64,000 nt of DNA from positions 62,001-126,000 of the forward strand of contig JAJECN010000022.1 in NCBI GenBank assembly GCA_022821965.1, written 5' to 3'. Under the pieces are notes generated by a model. It was not told where the DNA came from, searched no databases, and saw only the letters and a program-made list of their open reading frames with translations. The stretch is from Candidatus Poribacteria bacterium. Its GTDB lineage: Bacteria; Poribacteria; WGA-4E; WGA-3G. Made by a program: the position numbers and the translations under genes. Positions 39,798-49,983 of this stretch are shown here, piece after piece (positions within the stretch are counted from its first letter, which is position 1; every line of letters starts with the position of its first letter).

Positions 39798-40736
39798 ATG
39801 TTATCTACAGAATTCATTGCCAAAAAACAGAAAACATGGGACGAACTTGAAGTACTGCTAAACCATTCACGTGGCGCGAGTGCGAGAGAACTTGACAGGC
39901 TTGGGTATCTATACCGGCGCGTTACGTCCGATTTAGCGGTCGCACGTCGTGATTTCCCACAAGATCAATGTGTCCGGTATCTGAACGCGCTTGCATCCCG
40001 TGCGCATTCTAAAGTCTATCAAACCTCTCCTTTCAAGCGTGGTACCTTCCGGGATTTTTTCCACTTCGGCTTCCCTACACTGTTTCGGGAAAACCTCAGT
40101 TTCATCGGAGCATCGTTCCTGATGTTCGTCCTTGCGTTTACTGCAGCATATTGGATCGCTCTGGCAACCCCCGAATTCGCAGAAAAACTCGTCCCTGACG
40201 ACGTTCTATCTCATATTAAGGAGTTAGAAGGCGGCGAGTGGAACGATACATCAGCGGAAAATCGAAATCTATTTGCCTCCTTTGTCATGACGAACAACAT
40301 TCGGGTCGCTTTCTTTGCCTTTGCGTGGGGCATCACATTTATGGTAGGCACTGTTTATATTTTAGTCCTCAACGGTATTCTCATCGGTGCGATTGCAGGA
40401 TTGTGTCACGTTCACGGGGCGGCACTGTCGCTCTGGTCGTTTGTGTCGCCGCACGGCTATATTGAATTAACAACGATTTTTATTGCTGGTGGTGCCGGGT
40501 TGAAGTTGGGATATTCACTCATCGCACCGTCGCTGTTTACGCGGAAGCGTGCTTTGACGGATGCTGCAAAAACGGCTATCCGTTTGCTTGCTGGATGTGT
40601 CGCGCTGCTCGTCGTTGCTGGGATTATTGAGGGTTTTGTGTCGCCTTCCAGTTTACCATCAACTTTCAAAATCGGATTTGGTGCTGTAACGGGTGTTTTA
40701 CTGTTTATCTATCTGTTTGCAATGAAAGAACGCTAA
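39798..40736 (+). CDS. Stage II sporulation protein M (SpoIIM)-like membrane protein
   Basis: FIAKKQKTWDELEVLL; NNIRVAFFAFAWGITFMVGTVYILVLNGILIGA; SPHGYIELTTIFIAGGAGLKLG. Confidence 0.85.
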   Translation: MLSTEFIAKKQKTWDELEVLLNHSRGASARELDRLGYLYRRVTSDLAVARRDFPQDQCVRYLNALASRAHSKVYQTSPFKRGTFRDFFHFGFPTLFRENLSFIGASFLMFVLAFTAAYWIALATPEFAEKLVPDDVLSHIKELEGGEWNDTSAENRNLFASFVMTNNIRVAFFAFAWGITFMVGTVYILVLNGILIGAIAGLCHVHGAALSLWSFVSPHGYIELTTIFIAGGAGLKLGYSLIAPSLFTRKRALTDAAKTAIRLLAGCVALLVVAGIIEGFVSPSSLPSTFKIGFGAVTGVLLFIYLFAMKER

Positions 40737-40923
40737 TGTAACGTGCGTTCGACTTCAGTAAAAATGTTGGGTTTCACTCGTTTCTCTATGACTTGAAGTT
40801 TCCTGAAAGTTTGAAGGTTCTACACTCAATATGCCTACTCTTTGAAGTTCCGTTCAACCCAACCTACAACGAAGTCCTGCGGACGCAAACTGGAAAGTTT
40901 GCGCTACAATGTCTTACAATGAA

Positions 40924-41002
40924 GTGCTGTGGGCGCAAACTGGAAAGTTTTGCGGCGTACTCGCCCAGATGCGACGTGCATCGCGCTACAATGTACTTTT
41001 AT
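40924..41002. repeat. Dispersed 79 bp repeat, copy 1
   Basis: GTGCTRTGGGCGCAAACTGGAAAGTTTTGCGGCGTACTCGCCCAGATGCGACGTGCATCGCGCTACAATGTRCTTTTAT, also at 53541-53619. Confidence 0.8.
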
Positions 41003-42357
41003 TAAATCCGAGACTTTGCTTTAAGTTCCAAGTATTTATTTACCACCGCCATCGTCAACTGATGTGCAGGAACATCAATTGTGATGACACCCTGACGGCG
41101 CAGAATCTCTAACGTCGCGTGTTTCTCTTGCAATAGACGCTCGGCAATGGCTTTCTGGTACATTGATTTGGAATCCGCGAGAGCCTGCTCCGCCAATTCG
41201 ACAATGCCAGAATCCGTCAAGGTTACGCAAGCAACGAGGTGATGTCTGGAGAGTTGTGCGACATAGGCGGCGACCCCTTCGGCAGAATCCTTGTCCAGAA
41301 TATCGGTGAAAAGGATAATGAGAGCACGTTTTCGCTGTTTTGAGGCGAGGTATTTGAACGCCGTTTCAAAGTCCGCTTCAACGGTATGAACCGGTAACGC
41401 ATAGATCGTTTCCAGCATGGTGAGAAACTGCTTTTTGCCCGGCTTCGGTGCAAGATACTGATGAACAGTATCAGCGAAAGCGATCAATCCCACCTTATCT
41501 CCCTTGAGTGTTGAAACGTAAGCCGTCATCAAAGTTGTATTGATGGCGTAATCCAATTTGAGCATCGCCTTTTGCGAGATCGCCCCGGCGGTGGAAGGTG
41601 TAGGGGTTTCTAAAAGGATCGGTGATGCCATAAGTCTACCGGTGTCTAACATAATCACAACATCTTGACTCCGTTCCGTCTCAAATTCTCGGACAATCGG
41701 TTTGCGCTGACGGGCGGTAGCGTTCCAATCAATCCGCCGAAAATCGTCGTCGGGTGAATATTCACGCAACCGCTCCATCTCCGTTCCTTCGCCGAATTGT
41801 CGAGAAGTTTTAAGCCCGATTTGGTGGAGCATCCCACGCTTCACTAAGAGTTCATATTGTCGCACTGCTTGTAAATTCGGATAAACCTTTACTTCGGTCG
41901 CTGCGGGTATCCGATGCCGCCGAATGACGAGTCCCAAAACACCCCAACACTGCAGATGAATATCAACGAATTGATAGATGCCTCGCCGTAACGGCGTGAG
42001 ACGATACGATATATCTATATCGTCCATCGGTGAAACATAGCAATCGTGGAGGACTTTCTCAAACAGGAACTCGTCGGGAAAATCGTCTTTAAGACGCAGC
42101 CTGACCCGATAGCGTGAGCGGTTAACAATTTTCAGGACCACGACGTTCTCTACACCCAATGAAAACTTTGAGTTCATCTCACGGCGAATCTCAACGTTCT
42201 GAGACACGGGGTTTGTTATATAATCTATTGTACTTACGATGAACAGCAGCACCACATACGCTCCACCGACAATCAACAGGTAAGGTGAAACGCTGTAAAG
42301 CACAATCGGGATAGCAACAGGAATCAGGAAGATGAGGAGACGATTGCTTAAATGCAT
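41002..42357 (-). CDS. DUF58 domain protein
   Basis: GTEMERLREYSPDDDFRRIDWNATARQRKPIVREFETERSQDVVIMLDTGRLM. Confidence 0.92.
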   Translation of the reverse strand: MHLSNRLLIFLIPVAIPIVLYSVSPYLLIVGGAYVVLLFIVSTIDYITNPVSQNVEIRREMNSKFSLGVENVVVLKIVNRSRYRVRLRLKDDFPDEFLFEKVLHDCYVSPMDDIDISYRLTPLRRGIYQFVDIHLQCWGVLGLVIRRHRIPAATEVKVYPNLQAVRQYELLVKRGMLHQIGLKTSRQFGEGTEMERLREYSPDDDFRRIDWNATARQRKPIVREFETERSQDVVIMLDTGRLMASPILLETPTPSTAGAISQKAMLKLDYAINTTLMTAYVSTLKGDKVGLIAFADTVHQYLAPKPGKKQFLTMLETIYALPVHTVEADFETAFKYLASKQRKRALIILFTDILDKDSAEGVAAYVAQLSRHHLVACVTLTDSGIVELAEQALADSKSMYQKAIAERLLQEKHATLEILRRQGVITIDVPAHQLTMAVVNKYLELKAKSRI

Positions 42358-42365
42358 CTTTAGAC

Positions 42366-43319
42366 CTAACGCGGAATTTCTGCCTCAGCGAGGAGTCGAT
42401 CAATTATATCATCCGGGGTTAATCCCTCAATCTCGGCATCCGGTTTCAGCAAAATACGATGGCGATAGACATGAGGTGCCAAGAGTTTAACATCGTCAGG
42501 TAGAATATAGTCTCGTCCTTGCAGTGCTGCATAAGTTTTGCTTGCTAACAACAGGGCGATAGAAGCCCGTGGACTCCCGCCCAAAACTAATTCACTTGAA
42601 TTCCGAGACGCCTCGGCTAAACCGACAATATAATTGAAGATTGAATCTTCTACGGTGACCTTCTGAATTTCCGCCTGACATTCTTCCAGCGATGCGCTAT
42701 CAACGATGCTTTCAATACCGACCGTCTCCAAGCGGGTGGCGTTAAACCCGTGGTGATAGTTCATCAAAATCTGGGTTTCCACCTCTGGGATAGGGTAATC
42801 CACTCGCAATTTGAAGAGAAAGCGATCAAGTTGTGCTTCAGGGAGCGGATACGTGCCCTCATATTCGATAGGATTCTGTGTTGCCAACACCATAAAAGGT
42901 GGAGGCAATTCATGGCGTATACCGTCAATACTTACCTGCCGCTCCTCCATACACTCCAAAAGTGCGGATTGCGTCTTGGCAGGTGAGCGGTTGATCTCAT
43001 CAGCGAGCAGCACATTCGTGAAAACGGGACCGCGCTTCAGATTAAATTGGTTTGTTGTTAAGTCGTAGACACTCGTGCCAACGATATCGGACGGCATGAG
43101 GTCGGGGGTAAACTGTACGCGGCTAAATTGTCCAGAAACGACCATCGCTAACGTTTTCGCTATAAGTGTTTTCGCGGTGCCGGGGACCCCTTCTAACAGA
43201 ACATGTCCACCTGAAAACAGACTGACAACAATAAGTTCAAAAAGCTCTGTCTGTCCGACAACAACCTTTTGTGCTTCTTGTTTCATTTTTTCATAAACTG
43301 TTTGAACGAGATTCGTCAT
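42366..43319 (-). CDS. MoxR-family AAA+ ATPase
   Basis: GGHVLLEGVPGTAKTLIAKTLA; VLLADEINRSPAKTQSALLECMEERQV; LATQNPIEYEGTYPLPEAQLDRF. Confidence 0.95.
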   Translation of the reverse strand: MTNLVQTVYEKMKQEAQKVVVGQTELFELIVVSLFSGGHVLLEGVPGTAKTLIAKTLAMVVSGQFSRVQFTPDLMPSDIVGTSVYDLTTNQFNLKRGPVFTNVLLADEINRSPAKTQSALLECMEERQVSIDGIRHELPPPFMVLATQNPIEYEGTYPLPEAQLDRFLFKLRVDYPIPEVETQILMNYHHGFNATRLETVGIESIVDSASLEECQAEIQKVTVEDSIFNYIVGLAEASRNSSELVLGGSPRASIALLLASKTYAALQGRDYILPDDVKLLAPHVYRHRILLKPDAEIEGLTPDDIIDRLLAEAEIPR

Positions 43320-43337
43320 ATATCAATGTGCCTTTTT

Positions 43338-43427
43338 ACAGGGGCGAGGTTGAAAACCTCGCCAGCAAATGTCAGATAATCGACAGGGGCGAGGTTGAAA
43401 ACTTCGCCAGCAAATGCGGATAATCCA
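43338..43427. repeat. Tandem duplication of a 45 bp unit carrying the GGCGAGGTT hairpin
   Basis: ACAGGGGCGAGGTTGAAAACYTCGCCAGCAAATG repeated with 45 bp period. Confidence 0.75.
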
Positions 43428-43464
43428 TGAGAAATAAGACGGAATTGGGATAGTTATTTCAAAT

Positions 43465-44604
43465 TTAGAAACTCCGATGTCCTACCAATTTTGTTCTGCT
43501 AATCTTTGTGCTTTCACGATGCGCCTCAACGCGCTGCGCGAGGTCAAGCAATTGTGCTTCCGATATATCGTTGGAAGATTCCAAGTCCATCACGAGTTCC
43601 GCAAGCTGCTCGTCATCATCAATAGCACCGCGTTGGGTTAATTCTTCCAAAAAGGCATCTGTACTTAGAGTAGGACTAACACGCCAACGCATACCGAGGT
43701 CATACCTGAATTGTTCGCGAATATGCCTCAAAATCTCCATGCGTGTATTCCCCTTTTGATACAAATCAGTCATCGCGTGGACGTACTCGGAACTCAAACG
43801 CCTACTCCTCTTCTGCGCATCTAAAGGTTTGCCGAACCGCCGTCCTCTCAATATCAGAAAAACGAAGACAGTGAGACAGATATAGATAGCCGCCAAACCG
43901 CCCGGTGTTCTAAATAAGAGCACCGCAAATGGATTTTGTGGCTTTGATTCCCGCGTGTAGTATTTCCACACAGCAAGCCCGATTCGGGCATTGGGTGGAA
44001 ACGTTGAAGTTAAGTTGTAAAGAAACATAGCATTGCCAACATGCCGCAGCCCACTCTTACGAAATATAGAATCGGAAGCAATAAAAAAGGCGCGTCCTTT
44101 TCCATCGCGCAGTGTTACAACGACAGCGTCGTTCTCTGTTCCGTAGAGCATCGCGACTTCGCGCTGAGAAGTCTTAATAGCAAAATTCGTACTCGCGCGA
44201 ATTTCATCAACCGGATGCTGAGGAAAAAGCGGCTCATCTGGAATTCGATATGAGAATTCCAACCTTTTCATTAGTTTTTGGAGTTCTAAACCGAACGCTG
44301 CGTAGAGTTGATGCAGCGCCTGATCTTTACCAGCCACAATTAACGTGCCTCCAGCATTGACAAAGTTTTTTATATCCTGGACCTCCGTTTCAGTAAGTGG
44401 CTCGTCGATGTCATGTAGGAACAAAGCATCGTACCTATCCAGTCGCGCTGGATATAGCACTGATATTTCTCTAACGTTGAACCTTAAGTTGCGTAAGATA
44501 CGGGAAAGCACCTCTCTATTCGATAGATATGAATCAGCCGATAACTCGGAACCAGCACATGTAATCAAGATGAGACTGAAAATAGATATTTGGACAATTC
44601 GCAT
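43465..44604 (-). CDS. DUF4350-like membrane-anchored protein
   Basis: N-terminal signal; LFLHDIDEPLTETEVQDIKNFVNAGGTLIVAG; position next to MoxR/DUF58. Confidence 0.75.
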   Translation of the reverse strand: MRIVQISIFSLILITCAGSELSADSYLSNREVLSRILRNLRFNVREISVLYPARLDRYDALFLHDIDEPLTETEVQDIKNFVNAGGTLIVAGKDQALHQLYAAFGLELQKLMKRLEFSYRIPDEPLFPQHPVDEIRASTNFAIKTSQREVAMLYGTENDAVVVTLRDGKGRAFFIASDSIFRKSGLRHVGNAMFLYNLTSTFPPNARIGLAVWKYYTRESKPQNPFAVLLFRTPGGLAAIYICLTVFVFLILRGRRFGKPLDAQKRSRRLSSEYVHAMTDLYQKGNTRMEILRHIREQFRYDLGMRWRVSPTLSTDAFLEELTQRGAIDDDEQLAELVMDLESSNDISEAQLLDLAQRVEAHRESTKISRTKLVGHRSF

Positions 44605-44634
44605 TTTGACTGTGGCTGAGCGGATACTATTAAT

Positions 44635-45264
44635 TCAGTTCCTCACATAGACTTTTTGTAAGAGGTCTCGATAATTCGCGACCGTCTCTGCATCACACGG
44701 CTTGTGTCCGTACCAGACTTCATCAAAAACAGTAATCGCAGGTCCGAGTGCGGTGTGTAGGTCGATGTCTTTTTGCGCTCGATGGAGATATTCGCGATTT
44801 GTTAGACTCCTATCATAGGGGAGCATACCGCGTTCTTGGAGGTGCAAAATAGCGGAGAGATAGAGGAAGCGGAGTGCGCCGCGAAAATCGCTTGCTGCCT
44901 CTGCGGTTTCCGCGCGAGCAAGGGCAGCTCTCTCTGTTTCTACATGCTCCAACTCGGTGTCCGACACGTCGTCGAATGCCTCGGTAATCAAATTCACTCG
45001 GATTTGGCGGATGAAAAAGACGATTACAATCCCCAATGCTACGGCTCCGAGAGGAAACAGAAGAAACCTGAGATCAGCATCCCAGTCCCGTCTGGGTTCA
45101 AGGAGTTTCAATAAAACTTCTCGGTATTTTTCGTAAGAAACCTCCATTTCTTCACGACGCTTCTCTAATTCTTCGCGAAATGCCTGTTCTTCAGTCTCCA
45201 TTGCGAAGAGCGCGAAAAAACCGATAAAGCACACTACGACACAAAGACAAACTCTTTTTTTCAC
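44635..45264 (-). CDS. DUF4129-like protein
   Basis: SDFRGALRFLYLSAILHLQERGMLPYDRSLTNREYLHRAQ...FDEVWYG. GTG start at 45264 with GAGGTGG RBS preferred. Confidence 0.8.
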   Translation of the reverse strand: MKKRVCLCVVVCFIGFFALFAMETEEQAFREELEKRREEMEVSYEKYREVLLKLLEPRRDWDADLRFLLFPLGAVALGIVIVFFIRQIRVNLITEAFDDVSDTELEHVETERAALARAETAEAASDFRGALRFLYLSAILHLQERGMLPYDRSLTNREYLHRAQKDIDLHTALGPAITVFDEVWYGHKPCDAETVANYRDLLQKVYVRN

Positions 45265-45266
45265 GG

Positions 45267-46376
45267 TTATACCACCTCTTTTACAGCATCCGTTTGCCCA
45301 TCTATCCGTTCGAGATAGAGTTGTGTCGTTAAAATCGCCCATATCGGCACCAAAAAGGTAGCAATCAAACCCTTGACAATAAGGATCGCCACCGTGGTGG
45401 GAACACTCAATAATTGCGGCAGCACTATCTCAATATCACCACCAATGAAGAGACTCAAGAACTTGAGAGGCGGTAACGCCTCGCGAATTGGTGCGAGATC
45501 CGAGATAAACATAGAAAACGCGAACAACGCAATACCGAGCAGTACAGAGGTAATAACAGAAGCAATCCAACCTGTCAGAAGATAAATCCCGAAAAAACGT
45601 AATCTTGCGCCGCTGACCAACGCATGACTCCGGCGAAAAATGCCGATGATGGAGTTATTCTCAAGGATGAGGCATGGGTTGTAGAGGCTCAACGTCACAA
45701 GAAAATAAATATGTAAAACATTGGAAACCGTAATCAAAAATAACGTCAACTCAAAGGGTAATATACGATTCAGCGAAGGTATCAACAATGAAACTAATCC
45801 ATAGAGACTGGCAACCACCTCCAGAATTAAGACGAAGAGCACAAGTGCCCCTAAAACCATCAATGCTTTGCGTCCAGTTTGCCGCCACATTTCACGCGCG
45901 GTTGGCGAAGTCAGATCCTGTGCAATATCGGTAGCCTGTGAGTCACGTGATATGCGGGCAACAGCGAGGGACAGTGGACAGAACGTTAGCAGTAGCAGGA
46001 TTAGGAGACTGTATTCAAAACTTCGGAAATTGAGTTCCCATCTCCATGTAATCCCTTTATCGTCGGTTGAATAGAAAGAGGGTATCAGATAGAATTGCCA
46101 ATTCACACCTGACGACTTTGTATCGGCACGAACACTCGTAATCGTGGGATGAATGGCACTGAGCGTGTTAACATTCGCAGTGACTGTGCCGTCAAGTCTG
46201 TTGAAGGAATCATTAATATCTTGCTCAAACCGTGAAATGCTAAAGAAAAACAGCGCAATATCCAATATAATTGCGATGATCGAAACCGGCATCATGATAC
46301 GCCAGAACAGACCACCGTGATTGCGATAGAGTGTAACAATTTTTCCAGCACGTCTGGTGCGTTGATTGTCAAGCAT
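45267..46376 (-). CDS. Polytopic membrane protein of the MoxR/DUF58 cluster
   Basis: Multiple TM segments; closely spaced with neighbours. Confidence 0.6.
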   Translation of the reverse strand: MLDNQRTRRAGKIVTLYRNHGGLFWRIMMPVSIIAIILDIALFFFSISRFEQDINDSFNRLDGTVTANVNTLSAIHPTITSVRADTKSSGVNWQFYLIPSFYSTDDKGITWRWELNFRSFEYSLLILLLLTFCPLSLAVARISRDSQATDIAQDLTSPTAREMWRQTGRKALMVLGALVLFVLILEVVASLYGLVSLLIPSLNRILPFELTLFLITVSNVLHIYFLVTLSLYNPCLILENNSIIGIFRRSHALVSGARLRFFGIYLLTGWIASVITSVLLGIALFAFSMFISDLAPIREALPPLKFLSLFIGGDIEIVLPQLLSVPTTVAILIVKGLIATFLVPIWAILTTQLYLERIDGQTDAVKEVV

Positions 46377-46421
46377 CTTGATTTCCTTACCACTGTCTTT
46401 GAAAAGTGTGGCAGCGACTTT

Positions 46422-47306
46422 CTAATCCGTTACCTGCATCTCAATATCAAAAGCCTCTTTCCGAATCCGCAGATCGAAGTAGAGCAGTGTCGAACCGATA
46501 AGTGCAATCGGCATTGTTAGCGTGGCAATGAGTAGCCCAACAAAACGCTGAACAGCGTAAGTAAACCACCCAGCCTCGGTTGGGGTTGGCGCAAATAAAC
46601 GGCGGAGCATATCCAATATACCGTTACCCCCGTCAGTTTGTTCAGTTGCGATGATCCCTGCCAATGTGAGAATAAACTCAATAGAAATGTAAAGAATGAT
46701 TGTTATCATTCCAGAGATTAGATAAATTGATAGCACAATTCCAAGCACTCGCCACCAACTACCTTTAACCAATTCCGTACTGCGCCCCAACGCATTCCAC
46801 GCTTTGCTCTCCTCAATCAGGACAGGTAGACTATAGAGATTCCACCGAACTCCAAAATAGATACCGAAAGGAATACCAATAACCGTAATACACAAACCTA
46901 CCGTACCCAATAGCCAGAGGACACTGCTGCCGAGATAGGGCCAAAAACGGCGGAACGCCTGTTGAAAGGCAGCTCCTGAGGTCATCTCTCTTCCTAAGTA
47001 GACTTGCGCGCTCGCGTACATTAACCCCGCAGTCACCAACAAAGAGATTACAGAAGTCGCCATTAAACTGAACCCTGCTATAATGAAAATCGTACTCGGT
47101 GTCGCTTCCAGTATAAAATAGGCAGAGATCAAATCTACTGCAAATCCCAAAACGAGATAAACGGCTGCAATCTTTAACAATAGGTGGTAGTGGTTACGAT
47201 AGACAGTAAATATCCCGTCCAGAATATCCGTGAAATTCATCGGTTGTAGAGGTGCCGTATCGGTTTGACTGTCATTTGTCTGCGCTAATTCGTTGCGTTC
47301 TTGCAT
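46422..47306 (-). CDS. Integral membrane protein, paralogue of the 37951-38922 product
   Basis: LQPMNFTDILDGIFTVYRNHYHLLLKIA; shared C-terminus IGSTLLYFDLRIRKEAFDIEMQV. Confidence 0.65.
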   Translation of the reverse strand: MQERNELAQTNDSQTDTAPLQPMNFTDILDGIFTVYRNHYHLLLKIAAVYLVLGFAVDLISAYFILEATPSTIFIIAGFSLMATSVISLLVTAGLMYASAQVYLGREMTSGAAFQQAFRRFWPYLGSSVLWLLGTVGLCITVIGIPFGIYFGVRWNLYSLPVLIEESKAWNALGRSTELVKGSWWRVLGIVLSIYLISGMITIILYISIEFILTLAGIIATEQTDGGNGILDMLRRLFAPTPTEAGWFTYAVQRFVGLLIATLTMPIALIGSTLLYFDLRIRKEAFDIEMQVTD

Positions 47307-47404
47307 GTTCTCTCCAAGGTCTGAGGGTCGTTATTATTACAAACTATCTTACCACATTTTGTGCTTTACATCAAATTTACGAACTATGTACCCGCAGGGG
47401 CATT

Positions 47405-47521
47405 TATAGTGAATATACAATTATGTATACACCAAAAGAGGGCGAGGATACAATCCTCGCCAGCGGAGGTGGCAGGTCTCGCTTCTATTGAAATGTAAAC
47501 TTATTTTCATAATTCACCATA
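47405..47521. repeat. MITE-like repeat, copy C (~117 bp)
   Basis: Near identical to 7826-7942 and 9843-9960; one terminus degenerate (TATAGTGAA). Confidence 0.85.
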
Positions 47522-47752
47522 TTTCTACACAGATACCATCCGTACGGGATTCAAGAGGTTTTTGAAAGCTTCAAGGTTTTTGTGTAAAATCCGGTGCGGT
47601 TAGGAATGCAGATCGCAAATGTAAAGCAAAGACAAATTTGGTTTCCGCGTGTGGGAGACCAAATTTGGGTGAGTACACCGCAAAACCGAACCTACCGGAC
47701 TGGATCTGCGACGGTTATTTTTCTTAAATTGACCCTATGGTTAAATAAAAAA

Positions 47753-47780
47753 GGCAAGAACGGCGTGTTCTTGCCTTTTT
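47753..47780. terminator. Bidirectional intrinsic terminator
   Basis: GGCAAGAAC-GGCGT-GTTCTTGCC flanked by A run and T run, just 3' of the LamG gene (minus strand). Confidence 0.8.
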
Positions 47781-47791
47781 GTGTAGAGCCG

Positions 47792-48592
47792 TTATTGCTT
47801 TATATATGCCCATGTAGTGGTGAGTTTGTCGGTGGGGGAAACGGCGAACGCCTTTTCTAATCCATCATCCATGATACTCTGAATCTCATCCTCACCCAGA
47901 GCCACACTAAAAATACCCACGTCGTCAATGATGCCTCTGTATTTACCGGCATAACCAGAGCCGATGAGCAAACTAAGATCACTCGGACTGGAGTCTCCGC
48001 ACGGATGGGCACCACATTTTAGCCACTTACTCTCGGCGGTAACTTCACCGTCTTTGTACATTTTATACTCGCGTTTTGAGACGTCTCTCGTCTCAGCGAC
48101 GTGAATCCATTCATCGTCTACGAAAGTACCAGGGGAAGGTCTCGTAACCTCCACATAAGGTTGACAATTTCCGCCACAATCACCCCAATAAAAGCTCAAC
48201 CGCCCATCAGGTTCCTGTGTCAAGCAGCCTTCACCGCCATAAGATTTGCAAACTGTGTTTTGGCGACCTGCACCTACGCTTTCAGGTCTAACCCAATAAA
48301 CAATTGTCACGTCTCCGTGGAACTGAAGTGATTTGTTATTACCCATATCCACAAAAGATGTGCCATCAAACTCCAGGGCCTTACCAAATTTGCCATCCAC
48401 CCACTTAGGTTTATTGGTGAGTGTACCGTCGTTCCCGTTTTGAGAGGAATCTTTTGCAATATCCCCCTTACCTTCGTCAAATTTCCATACACCTACGATA
48501 GTTTCAGGGTCTATCAGTGCATAACTTGAAGTCGTTAGTATACCTATAGTAAACAGAACGACTATACCTATCCATACCAATCTGATTTTCAT
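47792..48592 (-). CDS. LamG/concanavalin-A-like lectin domain secreted protein
   Basis: Signal peptide MKIRLVWIGIVVLFTIGILTTSSYA; VGVWKFDEGKGDIAKDSSQNGNDGTLTN; GIIDDVGIFSVALGEDEI. Confidence 0.88.
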   Translation of the reverse strand: MKIRLVWIGIVVLFTIGILTTSSYALIDPETIVGVWKFDEGKGDIAKDSSQNGNDGTLTNKPKWVDGKFGKALEFDGTSFVDMGNNKSLQFHGDVTIVYWVRPESVGAGRQNTVCKSYGGEGCLTQEPDGRLSFYWGDCGGNCQPYVEVTRPSPGTFVDDEWIHVAETRDVSKREYKMYKDGEVTAESKWLKCGAHPCGDSSPSDLSLLIGSGYAGKYRGIIDDVGIFSVALGEDEIQSIMDDGLEKAFAVSPTDKLTTTWAYIKQ

Positions 48593-48971
48593 CTGTCTAC
48601 TCCTTTTTATGTAGTAGGCGAGGTTGCAAACCTCGCCAGCGGCGTTTGAGCTTATAGTAGGCAAGGTTCCTACGGGGAAATACCCTATCAAAAACACCTC
48701 GCCAGCAGCGTTTGGGCTTTTTGTCTTGAATAACTTGTGTACGTATTTTTGAACTTTACTATAACAGATTTAGCGAAATAGTCAAGAAAAATTTCTGCTG
48801 CGTATATACTTGAGAACCCTTGTAGCATAGACTGTGAGTCTGTGCGTGTATAGGACGCAAACTAAAAGTTTGCGCTACAAAAGAGAAAATTAAATGACCC
48901 TGGTTGCTTTGCGCAGATAGATGTGGTATACTCTATCGTATGATAGGATTCATGACGAAGGAGACATAGGG

Positions 48972-49877
48972 ATGTCCACTGCGCGTGTTCGATGGAAGGA
49001 TAGATGCGTATATAGAATAGTGTCTATTTTTGGATGGTGGTGCTGTCGCCTTCCGAAAAGGTGGGCAATGCAATTGGGGAAAGGTATCGGCATCCTCTTC
49101 TATTATCTCGTCAAAAAACGGCGGGACATCGCTTTGGACAATCTGAAAATCGCGTTCGGTAGCTATCTCACAACATCAAAGCGCACAGAAATCTGCAAGG
49201 CGAGCTTTATCAACGTCGGTAAGACCTGCATTGAATTCCTACGATTTCCTAAACTAAATGCTGAAAACATTTGGAACGAGGTCTCCGTAGACGGAGCAGA
49301 AAATCTCCGCGCCGCTTTGGTAGGGGGTAAAGGCGCGATCGTCTTCCTGCCACATTTCGGGAATTGGGAGCTGCTTTCGCTTGTATACGGTGCCCTAATC
49401 CCGAATCGGGCGAAAGCTATCGCTTTCCCGATAAAAAACACTTTGCTTAACACTTACATTTGGCAGCACCGCGAGCAGATGAGTCTAAAACTGATTCCTC
49501 GGAAGCGTGCAATCCGAGAGACACTGGGTGCCCTTAAAAACAATCAGGCAGTCGGGTTTTTCGCAGATCAGAATGCCGGTCCAGAAGGTGTATTCGTCGA
49601 TTTTTTAGGGAAGCCAGCTTCAGCAGCCCGCGGTCCCGCCGTCTTAGCACGAAAGACCGGGGCACCGCTCCTCTTCTCCCTTAGTGTCCGTCAACCAGAC
49701 GATCGGCACCGAGTCTATATTTCATCTCCAATTCACGTCAAAGCCTCCGATAATCTTGAACAGGATGTTGAAATTTACACAACACAGATGTTGGCACAAT
49801 TGGAAACATATATTCATAAATACCCTGAACAGTGGCTATGGCTTCACAATCGTTGGAAAACACAACTTTCGAGATAA
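48972..49877 (+). CDS. Lysophospholipid (lipid A) acyltransferase, LpxL/HtrB-like
   Basis: GKGAIVFLPHFGNWELLSLVYG (HxxxxE/D type); GFFADQNAGPEGVFVDFLGKPASAARGPAVLARKTGAPLL. Confidence 0.88.
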   Translation: MSTARVRWKDRCVYRIVSIFGWWCCRLPKRWAMQLGKGIGILFYYLVKKRRDIALDNLKIAFGSYLTTSKRTEICKASFINVGKTCIEFLRFPKLNAENIWNEVSVDGAENLRAALVGGKGAIVFLPHFGNWELLSLVYGALIPNRAKAIAFPIKNTLLNTYIWQHREQMSLKLIPRKRAIRETLGALKNNQAVGFFADQNAGPEGVFVDFLGKPASAARGPAVLARKTGAPLLFSLSVRQPDDRHRVYISSPIHVKASDNLEQDVEIYTTQMLAQLETYIHKYPEQWLWLHNRWKTQLSR

Positions 49878-49885
49878 AAATTGTA

Positions 49886-49914
49886 TTGCATCAAGTCTGA
49901 ATTCATGTTAGAAT
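49886..49914 (+). promoter_or_regulatory. Putative promoter of the S41 protease gene
   Basis: TTGCAT - 17 bp - TAGAAT. Confidence 0.4.
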
Positions 49915-49983
49915 AGAACGAATCCCAAAAATGTTGACAAAGTTTACGTTAAAATAAATTTTAGATTACAAAGGGAAATCCTC

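Noticed and set aside
40793-41112. Small ORFs at 40793-41005, 40909-41112, 53448-53660 and 53467-53817
   Set aside because: They lie in or across the dispersed 79 bp repeat and neighbouring intergenic repeats or overlap the ABC gene; peptide similarity is explained by the DNA repeat.
49934-49955. TTGACA...TAAAAT upstream of the S41 protease as a sigma-70 promoter
   Set aside because: Spacer is only 10 bp; the upstream TTGCAT-17-TAGAAT is a better candidate.
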